Source: Acidimicrobiia bacterium
Lineage (GTDB): Bacteria > Actinomycetota > Acidimicrobiia > Acidimicrobiales > Ilumatobacteraceae
Assembly (NCBI GenBank): GCA_030425785.1
Contig: JAUHYJ010000096.1
Location: 1 to 9,687, forward strand
Direction: 5' to 3'
Length of the DNA stretch: 9,687 bases
Positions 1 through 5,824 of the stretch are shown here, in pieces (the stretch's first letter is position 1; each line of letters opens with the position of its first letter). Made by a program: the position numbers and the translations under genes. The notes beneath the pieces are model-generated. The model made no database searches. It was not told where the DNA came from and was given only the letters and a program-made list of their open reading frames with translations.

Positions 1-1889
1 ACGTCGTGGGTCATCTGCCAGTACTCGAGCAGGCTCCACGGGGTCGCGAGCACGACCCGACCCTTCGAGTTGCGGTAGTAGGTCGACACGCCCGGATGCG
101 TCCAGATCATGTGCTCGTGGCGTTCGTCGACCGCGTGCACGTACTCGTCGTGGGCGTGCTCGGTGACCTCGATGGCGTCGATGTCGTCCTCGATCATCCG
201 GACGATCGCGTCACAGACGTACCTGACCTGGCTCTCGGCCTGGAAGATCGCGGAGCCGCCGTGGCCGAGGCCCGTCGACGGCCCGAGCATGACGAACAGG
301 TTCGGGAAGTTCGGAATCGTGATGCCGAGGTAGGCGGTGGCGTCGTCGTCGTCCCACTGCTCGTCGAGGGTGGCGCCGCCGCGGCCGACGAGGTGGAGCA
401 CCCGGACGCTCTCGTTGACCTCGAAACCGGTCGACAGCACGACGACGTCGGCGTCGATCTCGCGACTGCCCTCGTCGGTGTCGACGACGATGCCCGTCGG
501 CGTCGCCCGCCGGAGGCCGCCGGTGACCAGTTCGACGTGGTCGTGGCGCAGCATCCGGTACCAGCCGTTGTCGAGCAGGATCCGCTTGCCGTACGGCGGG
601 TAGTCGGGGATGCACCGCTCGATCAGGTCGGTGCGGTCGCCGAGTTCGGCGGTGAGGTGCTCGACCATCTCCTCGCGGTGGCGGTCGTTGACCCGGTTGA
701 CCGCACGCTCGGGATGTGGCCAGTCGGGATCGATGCGCAGGTGGGGGAGCAGTCCGTCGCCGTACCGCCACAGCATCGTGCACCGGAACCACTCGGCGTA
801 GAACGGCACGTTCGCCAGCAGCCACTGGGCGCCGTCGGCGATCGGGTCGTGGAACCGCGGGATCGGGCGTGCCCATTGCGCGGTGCGTTGGACGATGGTG
901 AGCCGACCGACCTCGTCGGCGATCGTCGGCCCGACCTGCATCGCCGACGCGCCGGTGCCGACGACGGCGACGTGCTTGCCCGCGAGATCGAGGTCGGCGG
1001 GCCATCGCGCCGTGTGGAAGATGGGTCCGTCGAACTCGTCGAGGCCCGGCACGTCCGGCAGCTTCGGTCGGCCGAAGGGGCCGATCGCCGCGACGACGTC
1101 GGTCGCGACGACCACGTCGGGCTCGCCGTGGCGGCGGACGTCGAGTCGCCACTGCTGGGTCGCCTCGTCCCAGTGCCCGCCGACGACCTCGGTGCCGAAC
1201 TCGATCCGGTCGTGCAGGTCGAACTCGTCGGCTGCCCGGCGGAGGTAGTCGTACAGCTCGGGCTGCGGCGAGAAGTTGCGCGACCAGGCGTACCGCGATC
1301 CGGTCGAGAACGAGTAGGCGTGGTTCGGCGTGTCGACCGCGGCGCCCGGGTAGATGTTGTCGCGCCACGTGCCACCGACGTCGTCGGCGCGCTCGAGGAT
1401 GGTGAACGGCACGCCGAGCTCGGTCAGGCGACGGCCGAGGATGATGCCGGTCGCGCCGGCGCCGATCACGACGACGCGTCGTTCGTCGGCGCGCGCCGGG
1501 CGTTCGTCGGTCCAGTGCACCCGTCGGTCGGCGAAGCCGAGATCCTCTCGGAACATCGGCGCATAGGCCGCGTCGATCTTGGCGTCGCCCAGGCACCAGC
1601 GCATCATCTCGGCCATCAGGTCGTCGCCCGGGTCGCCGACGGCCGGGCGGACCGGCCCGCTCCCGAACACCTCGAGCGCAGCGGCACGGATCTCGCCGGC
1701 CACCTCGTCGGGGAGGCCGGCCTGCTCGTCGGCGATGAGGCGGACGTCGCGCCGGGGCTGGTAGGGCGCCGACAGCCAGCGTCGATCACCGGTCGCGTGG
1801 AACAGGCACATCAGCAGCACCCGGAGGTCGGCGTCGGGGAGTGCGGCGGCGAGCGCCGCACGATCGAGGGGAGGGAACTCGTCGCGCAT
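1..1889 (-). CDS. Type I Baeyer-Villiger flavin monooxygenase, 4-hydroxyacetophenone monooxygenase-like (partial, C-terminus off the window)
   Basis: A cytosolic FAD- and NADPH-dependent enzyme expected to insert oxygen next to a ketone carbonyl, giving an ester or lactone. 629 codons are visible. An FAD-binding GAGATG lies at residues 143-148. The family motif GGTWRDNIYPGAAVD is at 172-186. The Baeyer-Villiger fingerprint FxGxxxHxxxWP is intact at 286-297 (FDGPIFHTARWP). The NADPH-binding GTGASA is at 311-316. The roughly 140 residues before the first Rossmann motif match the N-terminal extension of 4-hydroxyacetophenone monooxygenase types (about 640 aa), so probably only 10-20 residues are missing at the end. 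The ATG at 1889 is preferred. An in-frame GTG at 1913 is possible, but its GGGAGG (1913-1918) is too close. The gene is divergent from the antiporter. The substrate cannot be read from the sequence. Family assignment is firm; the closer subfamily is inference. Confidence 0.9.
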   Translation of the reverse strand, partial: MRDEFPPLDRAALAAALPDADLRVLLMCLFHATGDRRWLSAPYQPRRDVRLIADEQAGLPDEVAGEIRAAALEVFGSGPVRPAVGDPGDDLMAEMMRWCLGDAKIDAAYAPMFREDLGFADRRVHWTDERPARADERRVVVIGAGATGIILGRRLTELGVPFTILERADDVGGTWRDNIYPGAAVDTPNHAYSFSTGSRYAWSRNFSPQPELYDYLRRAADEFDLHDRIEFGTEVVGGHWDEATQQWRLDVRRHGEPDVVVATDVVAAIGPFGRPKLPDVPGLDEFDGPIFHTARWPADLDLAGKHVAVVGTGASAMQVGPTIADEVGRLTIVQRTAQWARPIPRFHDPIADGAQWLLANVPFYAEWFRCTMLWRYGDGLLPHLRIDPDWPHPERAVNRVNDRHREEMVEHLTAELGDRTDLIERCIPDYPPYGKRILLDNGWYRMLRHDHVELVTGGLRRATPTGIVVDTDEGSREIDADVVVLSTGFEVNESVRVLHLVGRGGATLDEQWDDDDATAYLGITIPNFPNLFVMLGPSTGLGHGGSAIFQAESQVRYVCDAIVRMIEDDIDAIEVTEHAHDEYVHAVDERHEHMIWTHPGVSTYYRNSKGRVVLATPWSLLEYWQMTHD

Positions 1890-1899
1890 CTCGCCGACG

Positions 1900-1905
1900 A
1901 CAGTA
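1900..1905 (-). promoter_or_regulatory. Possible -10 element of the monooxygenase gene
   Basis: On the minus strand the hexamer TACTGT fits the actinobacterial -10 pattern TANNNT and ends 10 nt before the ATG at 1889, so a transcript would have a very short leader of about 3-4 nt. It is bracketed by a weak inverted repeat, CGCCG (1892-1896) and CGGCG (1906-1910). No -35 box is recognisable. Five-base arms are common by chance in DNA of this composition, so this is a weak call. Confidence 0.35.
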
Positions 1906-1932
1906 CGGCGCACCTCCCGTCGTCGTCGCCTC

Positions 1933-2003
1933 GGACCGAAACGACGCGGTCCGAACGACACGGACCGAACGACACGGACCGAACGACGTGGACCGAACGA
2001 CGA
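1933..2003. repeat. Five-unit tandem repeat (14 bp, GGACCGAACGACAC-like) in a divergent promoter region
   Basis: The units are 1933-1947 (15 bp, one extra A), 1948-1961, 1962-1975, 1976-1989 and 1990-2003. They differ by only a few bases from GGACCGAACGACAC. With the preceding base, the first four units each contain the 7-bp palindrome CGGWCCG (starting at 1932, 1947, 1961 and 1975); the fifth reads TGGACCG. The T in unit 2 makes CGGTCCG (1947-1953) the inverted partner of CGGACCG (1961-1967), a 7-bp stem with a 7-nt loop. The 14-bp period does not preserve a reading frame, so this is not a peptide repeat. The array sits between divergent monooxygenase and antiporter genes. An array of regulator sites, or a replication-slippage product, are the two obvious readings. 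Confidence 0.85.
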
Positions 2004-2033
2004 TCGCTCGGCTGCGAGGTGTAGCGAGCGGGA

Positions 2034-2052
2034 GACGGGGTATGCACCCGTC
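2034..2052 (+). promoter_or_regulatory. Inverted repeat with -10-like hexamer flush with the antiporter start
   Basis: GACGGG (2034-2039) and CCCGTC (2047-2052) form a 6-bp inverted repeat with a 7-nt centre. The right arm ends at the base before the GTG start at 2053. The centre carries TATGCA (2041-2046), placed as a -10 hexamer exactly 6 nt before the start codon, which would give a leaderless mRNA. A competing reading is that the ATG at 2042 opens a 7-codon ORF ending at 2065, with GGAG at 2031-2034 as its ribosome-binding site. That ORF would overlap the antiporter start in another frame. Confidence 0.4.
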
Positions 2053-3336
2053 GTGCCGCTCGTGACCTGGGATCTGCATCTGGGTTGGCTCGTGCTGGCC
2101 GGGCTGGCGCTGATCGCGCTCACGACCTTGCCCCGGGTGCTCCACGCCCGCCCGCTGTCGGTCCCGATCGTCTACCTGGCGGCGGGGTACCTGCTGTTCG
2201 CGCTCGTCCCCGAGCTCGACGGTCCACGCCCGATCGATCGTGCCTTCGACGCGATGATCATCGAGTACATCACCGAGTTCGTCGTCATCGTGTCGCTCGT
2301 CGGCGCCGGGCTCCGGATCGAACGGCGCCCCGGCTTCATCGAGTGGAACAGCGTCTGGCGGCTGCTCGGCATCACGATGATCGTGAGCGTCGTCGCCGTG
2401 GGGCTCGCCGGGTGGTGGCTCGCCGGGCTCGCGATCGCCCCGGCGATCCTGTTGGCCGGCGTGCTCGCGCCGACCGACCCCGTGCTCGCGAGCGAGGTCC
2501 AGGTTCCGAGTCCCGACCACGACGACGAGCGCGACGAGATCCGCTTCACCTTGACGGCCGAGGCCGGCCTCAACGACGGGCTCGCGTTCCCGGTGATCCA
2601 CCTCGCCCTCGCGGTGACGGCGGCCGGCTTCGGCGCGTCGTTCGCGGGGTGGTTCGCGCGCGACGTGGTGGCGGCCATCGCCATCGGCGTGCTGGTGGGT
2701 TGGCTGCTCGGTCGGCTCCTGAACCGCTTCGGCCAGGTGACCGGCGAGTTCCTCCGGAACGAGACGAGCGAGGGCCTGTTCAGCCTGGGGATGACCCTCC
2801 TGGTGTACGGCGTGGCGGAGGTGGTCGGCGGCTACGGGTTCCTGGCGGTGTTCGTCGCCGCGCTCGTGCGCGGCAGCGCCGACGCCGAGTACCGACGTCA
2901 GTCACACGAGTTCGTCCAGCAGATCGAGTCGGTCGTCATGGCGATCGTGCTCATCGGCTTCGGCGCGCTCCTGAGCGAGGGCCTGCTCGACGATCTCACG
3001 GTCGGCGGTGCCGTCGTCGGGCTGCTCCTCGTGCTCGTGATCCGCCCCCTGTTCGGCTACGCGGCACTGCTCGGCCGGCCGTTGCCCCACGGCGAGCGGT
3101 TGGCGATCGGCTTCTTCGGGATCCGGGGCATGGGGAGCCTGTACTACCTGGCGTACGCGACGACGCATGGCGACTTCGGGTTCGCCATCGGGGAGGTCTG
3201 GGCGATCACCGGGTTCGCGGTGCTCGTGTCGATCGTGCTCCACGGCGTCACCGCCTCGCCCATGATGACCTACTTCGATCGACGCCGATCCGGCGTCGAG
3301 CCCCACCGACCCCACCGTCAGGAGACGATGACATGA
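2053..3336 (+). CDS. Cation:proton antiporter, CPA1/NhaP type
   Basis: A 427-residue polytopic inner-membrane protein with about a dozen hydrophobic segments from residue 10 to about 405, expected to exchange Na+ or K+ for H+ in pH and salt homeostasis. Family landmarks are the APTDPVLA stretch (139-146), the EAGLNDGLAFP stretch (170-180) with the Asn-Asp pair N174/D175 expected at the ion site, and GIRGMGSLYYLAY (356-368) with conserved R358. The last 20 or so residues are a short His/Arg-rich tail. There is no C-terminal RCK or cyclic-nucleotide domain, so this is a minimal transporter. The start is GTG 2053; GTG 2062 is an alternative. It overlaps the next small gene by 4 bp. The family call is solid, but ion preference cannot be told from the sequence. 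Confidence 0.9.
   Translation: MPLVTWDLHLGWLVLAGLALIALTTLPRVLHARPLSVPIVYLAAGYLLFALVPELDGPRPIDRAFDAMIIEYITEFVVIVSLVGAGLRIERRPGFIEWNSVWRLLGITMIVSVVAVGLAGWWLAGLAIAPAILLAGVLAPTDPVLASEVQVPSPDHDDERDEIRFTLTAEAGLNDGLAFPVIHLALAVTAAGFGASFAGWFARDVVAAIAIGVLVGWLLGRLLNRFGQVTGEFLRNETSEGLFSLGMTLLVYGVAEVVGGYGFLAVFVAALVRGSADAEYRRQSHEFVQQIESVVMAIVLIGFGALLSEGLLDDLTVGGAVVGLLLVLVIRPLFGYAALLGRPLPHGERLAIGFFGIRGMGSLYYLAYATTHGDFGFAIGEVWAITGFAVLVSIVLHGVTASPMMTYFDRRRSGVEPHRPHRQETMT
3320..3324 (+). promoter_or_regulatory. Shine-Dalgarno site of the 42-aa membrane protein
   Basis: AGGAG lies inside the end of the antiporter gene, 8 nt before the ATG at 3333. This is good spacing, and it is the main reason for accepting this short ORF and that start rather than the next ATG at 3336. 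Confidence 0.7.
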
Positions 3337-3461
3337 TGGAAGAGCCGCCAGAGACCGGATACCGAGAGCCGCCGAGGCGGCGAGGCCTGAAGGCGGCGCA
3401 CTACGTCGCACTCGCCGTCGCGGTCCTCGTGGTCGTGGCGATCGTGCTCGGCGCTCGCTGA
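3333..3461 (+). CDS. Small single-pass membrane protein coupled to the antiporter
   Basis: A 42-residue ORF, not recognised as any known family. Residues 1-18 are acidic then Pro/Arg-rich (MMEEPPETGY, then REPPRRRG). K20 precedes a short amphipathic turn, and residues about 24-40 are an unbroken hydrophobic helix of Ala, Val, Leu and Ile. The protein ends two residues later (AR). The RRR cluster before the helix predicts a cytoplasmic N-terminus by the positive-inside rule. The ATG overlaps the antiporter stop as ATGA (4 bp), with AGGAG well placed upstream. Codon use matches its neighbours. The coupling suggests a small subunit or regulator of the antiporter, but that is inference from position only; a non-functional chance ORF is less likely given the signals. 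Confidence 0.7.
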   Translation: MMEEPPETGYREPPRRRGLKAAHYVALAVAVLVVVAIVLGAR

Positions 3462-3479
3462 CCCGCTCTGATCGGCATC

Positions 3480-3491
3480 CGCCGGCCGGCG
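3480..3491. promoter_or_regulatory. Perfect 12-bp palindrome CGCCGGCCGGCG before panE
   Basis: A perfect 12-bp palindrome lies in the 43-bp gap between the small membrane protein and panE, one base upstream of the -10-like hexamer at 3493. It could be an operator or the stem of a weak terminator for the upstream pair, although no T-run follows. GC-only palindromes arise easily in this composition, so function is uncertain. Confidence 0.35.
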
Positions 3492-3492
3492 C

Positions 3493-3498
3493 TACGTT
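3493..3498 (+). promoter_or_regulatory. -10 hexamer (TACGTT) of a probable leaderless panE transcript
   Basis: TACGTT matches TANNNT and is followed by 6 nt and then the ATG at 3505. Transcription would start at or beside the A of the start codon. There is no Shine-Dalgarno sequence in the 30 bp before the ATG, which fits leaderless translation. No clear -35 box is seen. Confidence 0.55.
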
Positions 3499-3504
3499 GA
3501 CCGC

Positions 3505-4434
3505 ATGCGTGTGGTCGTGATCGGCGCCGGATCACTCGGCTCGGTGGTCGGCGGGACGCTCGCGCTCGACGGCCACGACGTCACCCTCGTCACCCGCGAC
3601 GTCGAGCACGTCGCGGCCGTGATCGCCGGGGGCGTGCGGCTCGACGACGGCGACCGGGTCCGGGTCGCCCCGGTGTCGGCCGCGACCGGGTACGACGACG
3701 TGTCGGAGTGCGATCTCGCCATCGTGCTCGTCAAGTCGTTCGACACCGGCCCGGCGGTCGACGCCGCCCGACCCGCCATCGGCGACGGCACCACGGTGCT
3801 CACCCTCCAGAACGGCGTCGGGTGCGAGGAGGTCATCGCCGACGTCGTCGGCCGCGACCGGGTGGTCGCCGGACGGACCTTCGTCGGCGGCCGCATCGTC
3901 GAACCCGGTCTCGTCGAGTACGGCGTCGTCGGCCGTCGGACCACGATCGGCGAGCTCGACGGCCGTCGCACCGACCGCATCGTCGCGATCGCCGACGCGT
4001 TCACGGCGGCGGGCATGGCGACGGACGTGTCCGACGACATCCGGGTGATGATGTGGGAGAAGCTGTTCGTCAATGTCGCGACCGGTGCCTGGTCAGCCCT
4101 GACCGGGCTGCCCTACGGCGAGCTGTCGATCCATCCCGACGTCGAGCCGATGGCGATCGCCACCGTCGCCGAGGCCATCGACGTCGCCCGGGCGCTCGGC
4201 GTCGCGGTCACCACGACCGATCCGTCGGTGCCCTGGCGCCGGGCGTGGGAGGGGCTGCCCCACGGCTTCCAGGCGTCGATGCTCCAGAGCGTGCTGAAGG
4301 GCAGCCGCACCGAGGTCGACGTCATGCACGGTGCGGTCTGCCGTGGCGGCCGAGCCGCCGGCGTCGCGACCCCGATCAACGACACCCTGTGGGCCGCGGT
4401 CCGTGGGCTCGAGCGACGCCTGGAGCTGGCGTGA
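3505..4434 (+). CDS. panE: 2-dehydropantoate 2-reductase (ketopantoate reductase, ApbA/PanE family)
   Basis: A cytosolic NADPH-dependent reductase of 309 residues, the usual family length. It would convert ketopantoate to pantoate in pantothenate and coenzyme A synthesis. The N-terminal Rossmann domain has GAGSLG (residues 7-12), K77 in LVKSFDT and the conserved LQNGVG (101-106). The C-terminal helical domain has K186 in MWEKLFVN, aligning with the catalytic lysine of E. coli PanE, plus N190. S258 and E270 keep the 12-residue spacing of E. coli S244 and E256. All key residues are present, so it should be active. Many actinobacteria carry several PanE paralogues acting on other 2-oxo acids, so pantoate as substrate is likely rather than certain. 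It overlaps the next gene by 4 bp and probably has its own leaderless promoter. Confidence 0.85.
   Translation: MRVVVIGAGSLGSVVGGTLALDGHDVTLVTRDVEHVAAVIAGGVRLDDGDRVRVAPVSAATGYDDVSECDLAIVLVKSFDTGPAVDAARPAIGDGTTVLTLQNGVGCEEVIADVVGRDRVVAGRTFVGGRIVEPGLVEYGVVGRRTTIGELDGRRTDRIVAIADAFTAAGMATDVSDDIRVMMWEKLFVNVATGAWSALTGLPYGELSIHPDVEPMAIATVAEAIDVARALGVAVTTTDPSVPWRRAWEGLPHGFQASMLQSVLKGSRTEVDVMHGAVCRGGRAAGVATPINDTLWAAVRGLERRLELA
4422..4425 (+). promoter_or_regulatory. Shine-Dalgarno site of the gene after panE
   Basis: GGAG near the end of panE lies 5 nt before the GTG at 4431. It supports this GTG as the start of the downstream ORF and reinitiation after the overlapping panE stop. Confidence 0.5.
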
Positions 4435-4796
4435 GCCTCGACCTCTTCCTCGCCGATGTCGAGGCGCTGCGGTCGGGCGATCACGACTTCCCCGACACGG
4501 AGTGGCGGATGCGGTGGCAGCGGCGTCGCAGCGGTGGCTCGATCGTCAGCAGCGACCTCGCGGACACCAAGCTGACGATCCATCTGTACCCCGCCGATGC
4601 GCCACCGCGCACCCGGTCGACGTGGGCGTGCCTGGTCGAGGCAACCGTCTCGCTCGATCACGTCGACCAGGGATCGGTCTGCGTCGTCACGGGTGAGGTC
4701 GGCGCCGGGCGCGGGATCCAGATCGCGGTCGGCGGTCTCGAGCTGCTCACGACCTATCCGTTGTCGCGTCCCCTGCGCGGCCCCCGGCTCGGCTGA
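4431..4796 (+). CDS. Hypothetical protein of 121 aa, coupled to panE
   Basis: I do not recognise a family. The ORF starts at GTG, overlapping the panE stop as GTGA (4 bp), with GGAG 5 nt upstream. The protein is soluble-looking, with no signal peptide or membrane segment. The first 35 residues are acidic then basic (RMRWQRRRSGG at 26-36). The rest alternates hydrophobic and polar residues as in a beta-rich fold (for example KLTIHLYP at 47-54, ACLVEATVSL at 66-75, GIQIAVGGLELL at 95-106). It has two cysteines (67 and 84) with no metal-binding spacing. The tail is Pro/Arg-rich. Codon use and GC bias match panE, supporting it as a real gene. A role in the same pathway is only guilt by association. 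It ends 7 bp before the convergent hydrolase gene. Confidence 0.7.
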   Translation: MSLDLFLADVEALRSGDHDFPDTEWRMRWQRRRSGGSIVSSDLADTKLTIHLYPADAPPRTRSTWACLVEATVSLDHVDQGSVCVVTGEVGAGRGIQIAVGGLELLTTYPLSRPLRGPRLG

Positions 4797-4803
4797 GCGC
4801 AGG
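4772..4803. terminator. Possible bidirectional terminator between convergent genes
   Basis: CCTGCGC (4772-4778) and GCGCAGG (4797-4803) form a 7-bp inverted repeat with an 18-nt loop. The right arm fills exactly the 7-bp gap between the stop of the 121-aa gene and the stop of the hydrolase gene. A stem here could end transcription from both sides. There is no T-run on either strand, so an intrinsic terminator in the classical sense is doubtful. Confidence 0.35.
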
Positions 4804-5727
4804 TCAGGTCCCGAACGCGCGCCGCAGCGCGGCAGCGAGGTCGTCGTGGGCCTGTTCGGCGCGGGCCATCGTGTGCCAACGCGACACGAAGCCGTGGACG
4901 ACGCCGGGGTATCGCACCACCTCGGTCGCGACCCCGGCCTCGGTGAGGCGGGCGCCGTAGCGCTCGCCCTCGTCGCGCAGCGGGTCGTACTGCGCGGTCT
5001 GGATGTACGCCGCGGCACATCCGGCGAGATCGTCGGCACGCGCCGGCACCGCACGGGGGTCGTCGCGATGTCCGGCGGGCACGAAGTGATCCCAGAACCA
5101 CCGCATGTCCGCAGCGGTGAGGAAGTAGCCCTCGCCGTTGTCGCGCATCGAGTCGTACGCGTCCTGACGGTCGTCGATGCACGGGTAGATCAGGGCCTGG
5201 AGCGCGAGGTCGAGTCCGGAGTCGCGTGCGCGCAGGGCGATACCGGCCGCGAGGTTGCCGCCGGCCGAGTCGCCGCACACCGCCACCCGGCCCGGGTCGC
5301 CGCCGAGGCGGTCGGCGTGCTCGGCGAGCCATGCGGTCGCCGCCCAGCAGTCGTCGTGTGGTGCCGGGAAGGGGTGCTCGGGCGCGAGTCGGTAGTCGAC
5401 CGACACGACGAGCGCGCCCGACCGGGCAGCGATGCGGCGGCACACGGCATCGTGTCCGTCGACCGACGACAGCACCCAGCCGCCGCCGTGGAAGAACGCG
5501 ACGACCGGCAGGTCATCGGCGTCCGAGTCGGCGTACACGCGCACCGGCACCTCGCCGTCCGGCCCGGGGACGGTCGCGTCCTCGACGCGTTCGATCGGCT
5601 CGCCGGGCGGCTTGGGCGCGGCGTCGTAGTTGGCGCGTGCCTGGGCGACGCTGCCGTCGGACAACGCCGGTGCGTCGAGCGACGCGAGCAGGTCGAGCTG
5701 GGCGGCGACGTCGACATCGAGTGGCAT
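4804..5727 (-). CDS. Alpha/beta hydrolase, hormone-sensitive-lipase-type carboxylesterase
   Basis: A 307-residue cytosolic serine esterase, the usual length for this family, expected to hydrolyse short-chain or aryl esters. The oxyanion-hole HGGG is at residues 80-83, followed by the family-typical DYRLAPEHPFPA (111-122). The nucleophile is S154 in GDSAGG. The acid is D248 in YDPLRDEG, and the base is H278 in VVHGF. The full catalytic triad is present. The start at ATG 5727 is chosen because the in-frame ATG at 5826 would add 33 unconserved-looking residues encoded by the repeat-rich promoter region. A CATCAT hexamer 6 nt before ATG 5727 fits a leaderless start. It is divergent from tag and convergent with the panE pair. 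Esterase activity is a confident family call; the natural substrate is unknown. Confidence 0.9.
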   Translation of the reverse strand: MPLDVDVAAQLDLLASLDAPALSDGSVAQARANYDAAPKPPGEPIERVEDATVPGPDGEVPVRVYADSDADDLPVVAFFHGGGWVLSSVDGHDAVCRRIAARSGALVVSVDYRLAPEHPFPAPHDDCWAATAWLAEHADRLGGDPGRVAVCGDSAGGNLAAGIALRARDSGLDLALQALIYPCIDDRQDAYDSMRDNGEGYFLTAADMRWFWDHFVPAGHRDDPRAVPARADDLAGCAAAYIQTAQYDPLRDEGERYGARLTEAGVATEVVRYPGVVHGFVSRWHTMARAEQAHDDLAAALRRAFGT

Positions 5728-5733
5728 GCGCCG

Positions 5734-5739
5734 ATGATG
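5734..5739 (-). promoter_or_regulatory. Possible -10 hexamer (CATCAT) of the hydrolase gene
   Basis: On the minus strand CATCAT ends 6 nt before the ATG at 5727, the same spacing as the hexamers at 3493 and 7208. It keeps the A at position 2 and the T at position 6 of TANNNT but lacks the first T. No ribosome-binding site is present. Confidence 0.35.
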
Positions 5740-5761
5740 CCAGCGATCGCCCGGTCGGCCC

Positions 5762-5794
5762 CGCACGGAACACGCACGGAACTCGCACGGGGGT
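5762..5794. repeat. Three 11-bp direct repeats (CGCACGGAACW) between divergent genes
   Basis: CGCACGG occurs at 5762, 5773 and 5784, exactly 11 bp apart. The first two units extend the identity to CGCACGGAAC; the third diverges after CGCACGG. The period of about one helical turn puts all copies on the same face of the DNA, as expected of a cooperative activator or repressor array. It lies between the hydrolase (minus) and tag (plus) promoters and could serve either or both. Confidence 0.65.
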
Positions 5795-5805
5795 GTGCGA
5801 CACCC
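5791..5805. promoter_or_regulatory. 15-bp palindrome GGGTGTGCGACACCC upstream of tag
   Basis: The arms GGGTGT and ACACCC are perfect inverted copies around a GCG centre. The element overlaps the third 11-bp repeat and covers the position where a -35 box for the hexamer at 5812 would lie. This is the size and location of a repressor operator of the TetR, GntR or MarR kind. The regulator is not encoded in this window. Confidence 0.5.
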
Positions 5806-5811
5806 GCCTGC

Positions 5812-5817
5812 TTGAAT
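5812..5817 (+). promoter_or_regulatory. -10-like hexamer (TTGAAT) of tag
   Basis: TTGAAT ends 7 nt before the ATG at 5825; the register one base later, TGAATA, ends 6 nt before it. It is the only A/T-rich patch in the 97-bp intergenic region, and no Shine-Dalgarno sequence follows it, so a leaderless tag mRNA is likely. Confidence 0.45.
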
Positions 5818-5824
5818 ACCCGAC

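Noticed and set aside
211..1596. A 461-codon minus-strand frame inside the monooxygenase
   Set aside because: Arg/Pro-rich and motif-free; it is a shifted frame of the real gene on the same strand.
6..2024. A 672-codon open frame on the plus strand opposite the monooxygenase
   Set aside because: Its composition (runs of Val, Asp, Arg, Gly with no motif) is what the antisense of a GC-rich gene gives, and the minus frame has all the diagnostic monooxygenase motifs. Its openness follows from codon bias.
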